Positions 1-7,115 of a stretch of DNA of 64,000 nucleotides are shown here, one piece after another. This stretch comes from Azospirillum sp. TSO35-2 (GTDB lineage Bacteria; Pseudomonadota; Alphaproteobacteria; Azospirillales; Azospirillaceae): assembly GCF_003116095.1 (NCBI RefSeq), contig NZ_LGRA01000001.1, positions 62,001 through 126,000 of the forward strand, given 5' to 3'. The position numbers were made by a program, and so were the translations under genes. Every line of letters starts with the position of its first letter. Position 1 is the first letter of the stretch. The notes beneath the pieces are model-generated. The model had not been told where the DNA came from and made no database searches. It saw nothing but the letters and a program-made list of their open reading frames with translations.

Positions 1-2
1 GT

Positions 3-533
3 GTCGACGAATTGCCGGCCGACACCCTGCTGTTCCTGCTGGGCAGCCGCTATTGCGAGACGGATGTCCTGTCGGACGAGGCGTGGCGGCTGTTCTCAGG
101 CACCGCGCCGGGCTGGCCGCGGGTTCAGGCGATCTGCGACTTCGTCCACAGCCATGTGACCTTCGGCTACGAGCATTCGCGCCCGACGCGGACCGCAGCC
201 CAGACCTATGCCGAGAAGCGCGGGGTCTGCCGCGACTATGCCCATCTCGCCATCGCCTTCTGCCGCGCGATGAACATTCCCGCGCGTTACTGCACCGGCT
301 ACATCAGCGACATCGGTCTGCCGCCGCCTTATGCGCCGATGGATTTCGCGGCCTGGATGGAGGTGTATCTGGGCGGCCGCTGGCATGTCTTCGACCCGCG
401 GAACAACGCTCCCCGGATCGGGCGCATCCTGATCGCGCAGGGACGCGATGCGGCCGACGTGCCGCTCACCCACACCTTCGGCCCCAACATGCTGACGGAG
501 TTCCAGGTCTGGACCGACGAGGTGACCGCCTGA
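3..533 (+). CDS. Transglutaminase-like cysteine peptidase family protein (5' end outside window)
   Basis: The reading frame is open to the left edge, so the true start lies outside the window. The protein has the transglutaminase-like core: the nucleophile Cys sits in GVCRDYAHL, followed by an RYCTGY strand and a GGRWHVFDPRNN segment carrying the acidic residue. Family members hydrolyse or transfer acyl groups on peptides or isopeptides. The position where classical transglutaminases have the catalytic His reads DFAAW; similar forms occur in this bacterial subfamily as far as I recall, so it may not mean loss of activity. It runs towards the small-protein operon on the opposite strand, separated by about 38 bases holding a weak GC hairpin. 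Confidence 0.8.
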   Translation, partial: VDELPADTLLFLLGSRYCETDVLSDEAWRLFSGTAPGWPRVQAICDFVHSHVTFGYEHSRPTRTAAQTYAEKRGVCRDYAHLAIAFCRAMNIPARYCTGYISDIGLPPPYAPMDFAAWMEVYLGGRWHVFDPRNNAPRIGRILIAQGRDAADVPLTHTFGPNMLTEFQVWTDEVTA

Positions 534-571
534 TTCCCCACCCACCCCGCCCGTGGGGCATCGCCGTCCGG

Positions 572-919
572 TCACGCCTGACCGGCGACCGCAGCATCCA
601 GCGTCATCGAGGGCCCCGGAGGGACAGAGGCGTGGGCCCGCTCCCGGCGCGGCAGCAAGGCGATCCGATGCAGTTCCTCCACCCAGGGCGACGGGTAGCT
701 GTCGGTGCCGAAGATCCAGGCGGTGGAGACGCCTCCGTCCTTCGCGTGCAGCAGCACGCGGGCGTCGTGGCCGTCCTTTCCGGCATGGTTGGCGGCCTGC
801 ACGGCGGCGATGAGGGCGCCGACCTGACCGTCGAGGAAGGGGCCGTAGCGCTCCCCTTCAAGCATGATGAACCAGCCATCCGTTTGGCATGACACGATGT
901 AATGGGCCGAAAGGCTCAT
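572..919 (-). CDS. Small DUF2188-like protein
   Basis: A 115-residue protein of unknown function. The pattern is a short aromatic strand (GWFIMLEG), a GPF turn, an Ala-rich helix and then an 'RVLLHAKDG..STAWIFG' strand pair, like the small DUF2188 fold. I chose the ATG at 919 rather than the upstream in-frame ATG at 961 because AAAGGG lies just before it and it begins right after the stop of the preceding gene. It is the last gene of a three-gene operon with 924-1166 and 1163-1486. It lacks a signal peptide and membrane segments. The C-terminal 30 residues are Pro/Arg-rich and probably disordered. Confidence 0.6.
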   Translation of the reverse strand: MSLSAHYIVSCQTDGWFIMLEGERYGPFLDGQVGALIAAVQAANHAGKDGHDARVLLHAKDGGVSTAWIFGTDSYPSPWVEELHRIALLPRRERAHASVPPGPSMTLDAAVAGQA

Positions 920-923
920 GGGG

Positions 924-1166
924 TCACCCTTTCTTCGTGGCGGTCGTGCCGACCGCGGCACAGGCTGTGGTGAGACGGGTCAGCAGGGCGCCCTGCATCA
1001 GACTGGCGTGGCCCGGCGGTGGGTAGCCAGGGGGCAGCCGGTCGGATGGATCGTTGTGGGGTGCCGGATGCCAACGGCGTTCGGCGTCCCCCCAGCGCAG
1101 CTGTTCGCGCAGCAGGTCGGCGCCGTGGGGGTATCGCCCGTCGATGGAGTGGAACAGGGTGGTCAT
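924..1166 (-). CDS. Small hypothetical protein, middle gene of a three-gene operon
   Basis: An 80-residue protein of unknown family. The ATG at 1166 has a strong ribosome site (GGAGGA, six to seven bases upstream) and overlaps the stop codon of the upstream gene by four bases, which indicates translational coupling. The start fits much better than the longer in-frame opening, which would overlap the upstream gene fully. The sequence is hydrophilic with a Pro-rich middle (LPPGYPPPGH) and a short Ala/Thr-rich C-terminal helix. I recognise no domain; its support is the coupling and the ribosome site. Confidence 0.55.
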   Translation of the reverse strand: MTTLFHSIDGRYPHGADLLREQLRWGDAERRWHPAPHNDPSDRLPPGYPPPGHASLMQGALLTRLTTACAAVGTTATKKG

Positions 1167-1486
1167 GGGCGTTCCTCCGATCGGTGTGCGAATAGCGGGA
1201 TGCCCGCCATCGGCGGAATTGCCGAATGCGGAGTTTCGGTAGCTGCCCTTGGAACTCCGGTGGCGCCGGCACAGGACCACCGGACAGAACAGGGTTCCCC
1301 CGTCGCCGATTGTGCCAGCACGACACTGGCGAAGCCGAGGCGTTCTGCTGCTCTGGCTTCGCGAATGGCTCTGTCGAGCGCATCGGCCTGGTCGATGCAG
1401 GGCGGATAGACGAAGCCGTCCGCCCAGATGATCCAACCGGAATGCGTTTTCAAGATGAAGAAGGCGAGCCTTGTCCTGGCATCCAT
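1163..1486 (-). CDS. Small DUF2188-like protein, first gene of the operon
   Basis: A 107-residue protein that resembles the product of 572-919 in layout: a GWIIWADG strand, a long helix (DQADALDRAIREARAAERLG) and a following 'SVVLAQSATGE' strand. I chose the ATG at 1486, preceded by GGAGAG, over the upstream opening at 1555, which adds only an Arg-rich stretch. The gene overlaps 924-1166 by four bases. The presence of two related small proteins in one operon suggests an old duplication. Function is unknown. Confidence 0.55.
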   Translation of the reverse strand: MDARTRLAFFILKTHSGWIIWADGFVYPPCIDQADALDRAIREARAAERLGFASVVLAQSATGEPCSVRWSCAGATGVPRAATETPHSAIPPMAGIPLFAHRSEERP

Positions 1487-1879
1487 GGGTGCTCTCCGAT
1501 CGGGGCCGGTCTGCCGGCAATGGCGGCAGCGATCATGCCGTCTGGATCGAGTCACGCCAGGACGAGCTTCAGACCTGAAATCATCAGCAGAAAGAGAGAG
1601 CCTGGAGTGGCCTCAGAAGAACCTAACTGGTGATTGAGCAATGTATGTTCAATTAATATTAAGGATAGCTCCTGGGGATCTGATGATCTGCAAGAGCGGG
1701 TCGCACCGGCCCCGTCATCCAGTATCTTTCCGGAACTTGCAAAAACCAGCGTTCCTCTGGAGGCCTTGGGCAGCTCAACCTTCGCCTCGGCCACAGCCGG
1801 GATGGTTGCGGTCGAGGCAGCAGCTGTCTTGTCGTCCTTATGGGCGGTTCAGGTCCGCCCTTTTCACGCGTTTTTCAAA
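1487..1879. other. Intergenic stretch with promoter for the small-protein operon
   Basis: This 393-base stretch holds the 5' region of the operon that begins at 1486 and the 3' region of the stress gene that ends at 1880. Open frames here (for example an 80-codon one on the minus strand, 1552-1794) have no ribosome site and no recognisable domain. The section around 1620-1680 is AT-rich compared with its surroundings. Confidence 0.4.
1842..1864. terminator. Hairpin with T-run, probable terminator after the YsnF-like gene
   Basis: GGGCGG and CCGCCC form a six-base stem with a seven-base loop, followed by TTTT on the plus strand. The hairpin lies about 15 bases beyond the stop of the minus-strand gene at 1880. 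The T-run is on the plus side, so it could also stop plus-strand transcription. Confidence 0.45.
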
Positions 1880-2608
1880 TCAGCGCTTGTTGCCGGGCTT
1901 GCCGCCCGACGTGCCGGCGACCGGCTCCACCTTGACATCGGTGCGGCGGGCGACGGCCTCCACGGTCTTTTCCTGTTCGGACGCCGTCTTGGACAGCACG
2001 ACCTCCTCGACGACGCGGGCCTCCTTGGTGATCTCCGGCATTTCGGAGGTCGCCGTCAGCTCGATGGTCTTGTCATCGAAGGCGGCCTTCTCCTCGTCTG
2101 CGCTCAGGGGGCGGTCGACCGTGCGATGCTCCACGTCCACCGCCTCGTCGCGCAGCGTCACGGTTTCCCGGACCGGCGTCTCGCTGACTTGCGAGGTGAG
2201 CTTCATCCCGCCCTTGGCGACCCGGCGCTTGCCGATCTCGACCTCCTCCTTCACCGACTGGAGGGTTTCCTGCTCGACGGTGCCGCCATTGCCTGCCTTC
2301 TGCACCGCCGGAGCCTCGGGCAGGTCAACGGACCCGTTTTCATTGAGGATGGCTTCCGCCGCGTCGGCGTCCTGGTCGGCGATGTCGGCCGCGACCAGGG
2401 TGTGGCCCTGGCGGACGGCCGCGCCATACTGCTCGGCCAGGTCCTTCTCGAAGCCGTGCCCCAGCAGGCCCTGGGCGGCCTTGTCGGCGCTGTCGGCGCC
2501 GCCGAAGGTTTCGATGTCCGTTTCCTGGCAGCCCGCCGCGATCAGGGCCTGGAAGGCCTTCTTGGCGGAACCGGTTTCCTTGTAAAGTCCAACGACGATC
2601 GTGCTCAT
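1880..2608 (-). CDS. YsnF/DUF2382 stress-response protein
   Basis: A 242-residue protein. Residues 1-90 resemble the GsiB/YflT-like 'general stress protein 17M' fold (STIVVGLY at the start, then a helix KKAFQALIAAG and an FGGADSADKAAQ segment). The C-terminal half is a DUF2382/YsnF domain: EEVEIGKRRVAKGGMKL, then PVRETVTLRDEAVDVEHR and a VVEEVVLSK strand. In Deinococcus and Bacillus this combination is linked to stress and desiccation, but the mechanism is not settled. The ATG at 2608 has GGAGAG upstream and removes 15 residues of an unlikely extension. It lies 54 bases after a second DUF2382 gene and is probably cotranscribed with it. It has a high share of Glu, Lys and Val and no signal peptide. 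Confidence 0.8.
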   Translation of the reverse strand: MSTIVVGLYKETGSAKKAFQALIAAGCQETDIETFGGADSADKAAQGLLGHGFEKDLAEQYGAAVRQGHTLVAADIADQDADAAEAILNENGSVDLPEAPAVQKAGNGGTVEQETLQSVKEEVEIGKRRVAKGGMKLTSQVSETPVRETVTLRDEAVDVEHRTVDRPLSADEEKAAFDDKTIELTATSEMPEITKEARVVEEVVLSKTASEQEKTVEAVARRTDVKVEPVAGTSGGKPGNKR

Positions 2609-2662
2609 GATGCTCTCCAAATGGATTTCAGATGTTCTGGGATGTTCAGGCATTCCGGCCGC

Positions 2663-3061
2663 TCAGGCCGCGGGAGCGTCCGGTGGCGGGTCCTGGTCGA
2701 CGACCACCTCCTGACGGCGCACCGTGACGTGGTCGATCATCTTGCGGCTCGTGGTGCGGCGGGTGATCCGGACCTCTTCCACCAGCTTCAGGCGGACCTC
2801 CACGACCGCCACCTCCTCGATCACCGAGATGACGGTGGTGTCGCCGTCCTGGCGGTCGGGGATCGGGCCATCGACGAAGCGACCGACAGCGACCCGCTCG
2901 ACCTCAAGCGTCTCCACCGACAGGTCGGCTTCGACAGGCTGCTCGTGTTCGTGGCTGAGGGTGCGGGCGTGAACCGCTCCGGTCACCTGCGTGCGCTTGT
3001 GCACGCTCATCCGCTCTTCGACGGCGAGAAGCGTCTGCGGCCCGTTTTCCGAACTGGTCAA
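2663..3061 (-). CDS. DUF2382-domain stress protein (short form)
   Basis: A 132-residue protein that is almost entirely a DUF2382 domain: AVEERMSVHKRTQVTGAVHA, ETLEVERVAVGRFV, a central IPDRQDGDTTVISVIEEVAVVEV stretch and a final KMIDHVTVRRQEVVVD strand. The best start is TTG at 3061, preceded by AGGAGGA; the first in-frame ATG lies far upstream within a Pro/Arg-rich shadow. It precedes the YsnF-like gene at 1880-2608 in the same direction, and the shared domain suggests that the two act together in a general stress response. Confidence 0.7.
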   Translation of the reverse strand: MTSSENGPQTLLAVEERMSVHKRTQVTGAVHARTLSHEHEQPVEADLSVETLEVERVAVGRFVDGPIPDRQDGDTTVISVIEEVAVVEVRLKLVEEVRITRRTTSRKMIDHVTVRRQEVVVDQDPPPDAPAA

Positions 3062-3140
3062 CGGAGGTCCTCCTGCGGTTCTGGTGCCGCGGTTCCGCGG
3101 GACCAGGAAGCTGGAAAGAGGCTGCTGGATTCCAACGGTG

Positions 3141-3662
3141 TCAGAGGCCGGGCCGGGCCGGGTTGTACTTGGCGTCTTCCGCAAAGCGGGATGCAGCCTG
3201 GGAAATGCGGACATTGACCTCGAAGAAGGCCAGCCAGCCGCCGAGCAGATAGCGGCTGCCCGCCATCATGATGTCCTGCGGACCGTGAGCCCGGAGCATG
3301 CTGCTCATCATCTCGTTCTGGCGGTCGACCGCCTGGTTCATGAAGGTGACGGCCTCCGAGAAGACCCCTCCATAACCCGCTGCCAGAGCATTGCCGGATT
3401 CCGTCGCCCGCCCGGCTTCCGGAAGACCACCCATGTTGCCGGCGCCGGGCAGCTTCGGCGGCCAGGGCCTCGGCTGCTGGCCGACGCTGCGGGAGGCCTG
3501 CGCTGCCGCTGCGCCGGCTTTCGGTGCATGCTCTTCACTGGCGCTGCGGATGCTGGGGCGGATGTTGGGCCTCTTGGATGCCTCGGCACTTGCCGCGGCC
3601 TCGTCGCTGGCGCTGTGAATGGTGGGGCGGGTGGTGGGAGTCGGGTGCGTGCCGTCGTCCAT
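3141..3662 (-). CDS. Phasin-like protein
   Basis: A 173-residue protein. The first 80 residues are low-complexity (Thr, Ala, Ser, Pro) and probably disordered. The C-terminal 90 residues form amphipathic helices typical of phasin_2 proteins: AVTFMNQAVDRQNEMMSSML, then a second helix RYLLGGWLAFFEVNVRISQA. Phasins coat polyhydroxyalkanoate granules, which alphaproteobacteria of this type commonly make; some phasin-like proteins also act in stress. The ATG at 3662 has GGAGA eight bases upstream. It precedes the two DUF2382 genes on the same strand, so the three may share a stress regulon. Confidence 0.6.
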   Translation of the reverse strand: MDDGTHPTPTTRPTIHSASDEAAASAEASKRPNIRPSIRSASEEHAPKAGAAAAQASRSVGQQPRPWPPKLPGAGNMGGLPEAGRATESGNALAAGYGGVFSEAVTFMNQAVDRQNEMMSSMLRAHGPQDIMMAGSRYLLGGWLAFFEVNVRISQAASRFAEDAKYNPARPGL

Positions 3663-4012
3663 ATCGTCTCCATGACTGTTCGGGATGGTGGTCGGGTGCT
3701 GGCAGGGAGCGCCGGGCTCAACCTGAATGACTTAGACAAATATTATGTTGCGCTGCAAAAAATCAACCGCTTAGGAAATATAATTAGAAAATCCCCACTA
3801 TAAATCGCATGATAAAAAGAGAGGTGATTTGAAATCATAGGGAACGATTTTCTCCATTCTCTTGGAGTGAAGATATTGTTTCCTGAATAACTGATATATC
3901 TGCTTTGAAGTGCCCGGAGGCGATGAAATGGCGACGCTACTTTTTCACATAAGGTGCCGGCGAGCCGCGCCTGTATCTTTTCAAGAGAAATGGCCAGAGC
4001 AGGGAGCGTTGC
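3663..4012. other. AT-rich divergent regulatory region
   Basis: This 350-base stretch separates the phasin-like gene (minus) from the sensor kinase gene (plus). It is much richer in A and T than the coding DNA around it (about 3735-3925), as expected for promoters in both directions. I see no gene and no textbook sigma-factor box that I would defend. Confidence 0.5.
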
Positions 4013-5206
4013 ATGCCCGCTAATCCCCGCGACCAGAAGGACGCCGAGCAGATGGTCAAGGCGGAGGAGGCGCGTGGCGGTCCCTTCGTGGTGGCTGCGG
4101 AATCCACCCTGATGCCGATGCTGATCGCCGATCCGACCCTGCCGGATGTGCCGATCGTCTTCGTCAATGCCGCGTTCATCAAGCTGAGCGGCTATGCGCG
4201 CGAGGAGATCCTTGGCAGGAACTATCACCTCCTGTCAGGCGTCGACACCGACCCGGAGGTGGCACGTGCCATCGACCTGACCGTGCGCGCCGGGGAGGCC
4301 ATCGTGCGCCCGGTGCAACTCTACCGGAAGGACGGAAAGCGGCTGTGGATGCTCCAGCATGTCGCCCCCGTCTTCGAGGAGGACCGCATCCGCTACCACT
4401 TCGCGTCCTTTGTCGACATCACCGAGCGCAAGACGGCGGAAGATGAATTGCGGCAGCTCAACGAGGATCTCGACCGCCGCGTCTCGCTGCGCACCGAGCG
4501 GCTGGACGAACTCAACCGCCAGCTCGCCAGTGAAGTCGAGCGCCGCGTCGACGTGGAGCGGGTGCTGCGCAACACGCTTCACGACAAGGATATGCTGCTG
4601 CGCGACAAGGACGACCTGATGCGGGAGGTGAACCACCGGGTCAAGAACACCTTGCAGATGGCCTCGTCCTTCCTACGCATCCAAATGAGCATCGCCCAGA
4701 GCCAGGAACCGGCCGTCCAGGAGGCGCTGCACAGCGCCGTGGAACGACTGGACCGCATGACCGAGATCCACGAGAAGCTCTACCGGGCGCAGGGGCTGCA
4801 GGAGATCGAGTTCGGTGGATATCTGGGGATGCTGTGCCGCGACCTGCTGGCGTCCTTTGGGGCCGCGCACGGCTTGCGGGTGGTCCTGGATATCGATGCC
4901 GACGAAGCGTTTCTGAAGCCGGATCAGGCCATCCCGCTCGCCCTGATCGCCAACGAGGCGATGATCAACGCGCTGAAATACGCCTTTCCGGATGGACGCT
5001 CCGGCCGCGTCGCCGTCTCATTCCGCCACACGTCACGCAGCCTTCTGTGCATGACCATCGGTGACGATGGCGTCGGCATGCCCGACGAGCGACGCGCAGG
5101 TTCGCTCGGCCTCACCCTGATGGAGTTGCTGGCCGAACAGATCGAAGCCAGTGTGACCGTCAGGTCCGACAAGGGCACCACCGTCACGGTGTCAATCCCC
5201 GCATGA
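4013..5206 (+). CDS. PAS/LOV-like sensor histidine kinase, HisKA_2/HWE type
   Basis: A 397-residue cytoplasmic kinase. Residues 28-140 form a PAS domain with the LOV-like order FVNAAFIKLSGY, EEILGRN and a closing FVDITERK. The LOV photo-cysteine motif (GRNCRFLQ) reads GRNYHLLSG here, so Tyr replaces the adduct-forming Cys. A coiled coil (about 140-205) leads to a HisKA_2 phosphoacceptor region with MREVNHRVKNTLQM, where the first His is the likely phosphorylation site. The ATP-binding part has NEAMINALKYAF (N box) and DDGVGMP (G1 box). The start has GGGAG a few bases upstream. Kinases of this class often feed PhyR/EcfG general stress signalling, which would suit the stress genes next door; that link is inference. 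Confidence 0.85.
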   Translation: MPANPRDQKDAEQMVKAEEARGGPFVVAAESTLMPMLIADPTLPDVPIVFVNAAFIKLSGYAREEILGRNYHLLSGVDTDPEVARAIDLTVRAGEAIVRPVQLYRKDGKRLWMLQHVAPVFEEDRIRYHFASFVDITERKTAEDELRQLNEDLDRRVSLRTERLDELNRQLASEVERRVDVERVLRNTLHDKDMLLRDKDDLMREVNHRVKNTLQMASSFLRIQMSIAQSQEPAVQEALHSAVERLDRMTEIHEKLYRAQGLQEIEFGGYLGMLCRDLLASFGAAHGLRVVLDIDADEAFLKPDQAIPLALIANEAMINALKYAFPDGRSGRVAVSFRHTSRSLLCMTIGDDGVGMPDERRAGSLGLTLMELLAEQIEASVTVRSDKGTTVTVSIPA

Positions 5207-5249
5207 CCGCTCGATAGCGACGATGCCAAACGGCCGGAGCAAGGGGGCC

Positions 5250-5837
5250 ATGACGCTGCATATTCCGACATCCGAGGTTCTGCGCGGCTTGCTGGCCGAG
5301 GCGCCGGCGGATTGCGTGACGTTCGGATGGCTGCTGGAAAAACTCCACAAACGCTCCTTCGGCATCGTTCTGCTGCTGCTGGCGCTGATCGGGCTGGCGC
5401 CGGGAACATCGCCGGTCGTCGGACTGCTGCTGACCATTCCCGCTCTCCAGATGATCCTGGCGCGCGAGAGTCCGGTTTTTCCCCTGATGATCACGTCCCG
5501 GCGCTTTTCGACACAGCGCCTGGTCCGGCTGGTCGATCGTGCCGTGCCGGTGTTGAGGCGGATGGAGACGGTCATACACCCGCGCTGGAAGACGCCGTTC
5601 GACGCGACAACGCGCGTGGTCGGGCTGGTCGTTCTCGCATTGACAAGCGTCTTCTTCGTCCCGATTCCCCTGAGCAACATCGTGCCGGCCGTGACGATCA
5701 TGCTGATCGCCCTGGCTTATCTCGAAGAGGACGGGGTGTTGCTGGCGTTGTCCCTGGCGGCTGCTGCCGCCGTCCTCTTCGTTGCGACTTTCACCATCTG
5801 GCAATCGGTCAAGGCGGTCCGGTTCATGGCTTCTTGA
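5250..5837 (+). CDS. ExoD-family membrane protein
   Basis: A 195-residue protein with the ExoD pattern: an N-terminal SEVLRGLLAEAP segment, a helix (LLEKLHKRSFGIVLLLLAL), a GLAPGTSPVVGLLLTIPALQ hydrophobic stretch, an 'FSTQRLVRLVDRAVPVLRRME' amphipathic helix, and two C-terminal membrane segments with PIPLSNIVPA. ExoD affects exopolysaccharide production and alkaline stress tolerance in rhizobia; its biochemical role is unknown. I prefer the ATG at 5250 (GGAGCAAGGGGG upstream) to the one at 5223, which has no ribosome site. It starts 43 bases after the kinase gene and may be cotranscribed. Confidence 0.75.
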   Translation: MTLHIPTSEVLRGLLAEAPADCVTFGWLLEKLHKRSFGIVLLLLALIGLAPGTSPVVGLLLTIPALQMILARESPVFPLMITSRRFSTQRLVRLVDRAVPVLRRMETVIHPRWKTPFDATTRVVGLVVLALTSVFFVPIPLSNIVPAVTIMLIALAYLEEDGVLLALSLAAAAAVLFVATFTIWQSVKAVRFMAS

Positions 5838-6053
5838 GCCGGGCATCGCAACGGCGTCGCCGCGACCTGCCCAGATGGAGTGGGGGGAGGAACGCGCTCC
5901 ACATTGAGACAATAAAATCATATAGAAATTAAGACAAACGAAGCGCGCTGGATTTCCTGCCAAATAAGTTTAGATGTAAATATCTGAAGTCTATCATTGT
6001 GATATAAATTATAGCCACCATATTCATTATGAAGCTCGGAACAGGAGGTTGCG

Positions 6054-6209
6054 ATGACATTCGGAAATACGACGCTATCAGAGTGGTCTGCTTCAGAGCG
6101 TGCAGCCTGGGCTTTGTCCGCGCCGAAGTGGAAAAGTATGGCCAATCTGACACTTGGCATGTCAGTCGGCTTTCTTGCAGGGTTGGCGTTCTCGAGCTTC
6201 AGCGGATAG
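6054..6209 (+). CDS. 51-residue small membrane protein
   Basis: A short frame of 51 codons with a strong ribosome site (AGGAGG, five to six bases before the ATG). The first 28 residues are polar with three Trp residues (SEWSASERAAWALSAPKW). The last 20 are hydrophobic and glycine-containing (LTLGMSVGFLAGLAFSSF) and could span the membrane once. It stands alone in a 585-base stretch between the ExoD gene and 6423, and the DNA before it is AT-rich, as for a promoter. I know no family. Confidence 0.5.
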   Translation: MTFGNTTLSEWSASERAAWALSAPKWKSMANLTLGMSVGFLAGLAFSSFSG

Positions 6210-6422
6210 CGTGTCTGCTGCAAGATGAACGTCCTGCAAAGACGACGGCTGCACTCGACCACCCGGAGAGCACCTGCAGGACGCCATCCGCCGCAAGCCC
6301 GTCAATTCGAACGGGCACCTCCCTCACCATCAAAATGCGATTACCAAGTCATTCGTCCAACCGGCGACCTGACCTGGAGAGCATCTTCAGAAACCGCCGG
6401 ACACGCACGGGAGCATCTTTCG

Positions 6423-6743
6423 ATGAGCACCGCATTCACCCGCACAACCACCAGGACCGTGACGTTCACCCATTCCTTCGAATTGAACGGCATGGACGGA
6501 GTGCAGCCGGCGGGGAGCTACGTCGTGGAAACCGACGAGGAGCTGATCGACTCGCTCTCTTTCCCGGTGTACCGCCGTACTGCGACCTGGATCCATCTGC
6601 CGCATGCCGATGGACGCTCCAATGGAGGGTTGGGTATGGCGCAGACAGCGCTCATCGACCCGGATGAACTGGACAGGATCCTGGCATCCGCGGAAACGGA
6701 ACCCCAGTACGGTTCGCAGGGGCATGGTTCGCAGGGCCGGTGA
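6423..6743 (+). CDS. Conserved hypothetical protein
   Basis: A 106-residue protein starting at an ATG with GGAG 13 bases upstream. The readable core is RTVTFTHSFELNGMDGVQPAGSYVVETDEELIDSLSFPVYRRTATWIHLP, beta-rich and ending in a YRR.ATWIHLP strand, followed by a polar tail that names a 'PDELDRIL' helix. Proteins with this layout are found as unnamed plasmid and chromosome genes in Azospirillum and Methylobacterium as far as I recall. No catalytic motif is visible. The longer opening at 6225 adds a basic, low-complexity stretch and is unlikely. Confidence 0.55.
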   Translation: MSTAFTRTTTRTVTFTHSFELNGMDGVQPAGSYVVETDEELIDSLSFPVYRRTATWIHLPHADGRSNGGLGMAQTALIDPDELDRILASAETEPQYGSQGHGSQGR

Positions 6744-6868
6744 AACCGGGTCAGGACCGGTCGGGTGACTTCACCCTCATACCGGGATGACTGTCACGGC
6801 GAGGAACACACAAGAGCGGTGCAGTCAGTCCAGTTCCTACTGGACCGCACCGGAGAGGAGAAGCCGTC

Positions 6869-7066
6869 ATGCAAGCCACCCACCCAAGCAAGCGCCCGTC
6901 GTCGGTCCATTTTCTGCGCGGGAAGATGTTCATTCAGACCGCTTCGGCGGTCCCGGTTGCCGTGAGCATTGCCGATGAGCGGCAACGCCGGCTGGAGCGT
7001 GGTGCCCGGCTTCGTGGCTGGGACGACGACGGTGGTGCGCAGCCGCAGAAGCACACCAGGGAGTGA
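6869..7066 (+). CDS. Small basic hypothetical protein
   Basis: A 65-residue frame starting at an ATG preceded by GGAGAGGAG. It is basic and has a hydrophobic middle (FIQTASAVPVAVSIA) followed by an Arg-rich helix (ERQRRLERGARLRGWDDD). I do not recognise it. The ribosome site is the main support; the frame could still be chance. Confidence 0.35.
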   Translation: MQATHPSKRPSSVHFLRGKMFIQTASAVPVAVSIADERQRRLERGARLRGWDDDGGAQPQKHTRE

Positions 7067-7115
7067 AGCGCTGTTCAATCGAATTTCAAGTCCGATCGCC
7101 AATGATCCCAGGCCG

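Noticed and set aside
330..400. Missing catalytic His in the transglutaminase-like protein
   Set aside because: The DFAAW form is, as I recall, common in this subfamily, so it is not good evidence for a dead enzyme.
1634..3217. 527-codon plus-strand frame opposite the two DUF2382 genes
   Set aside because: It is the shadow of the two minus-strand stress genes, which have clear domains and ribosome sites.
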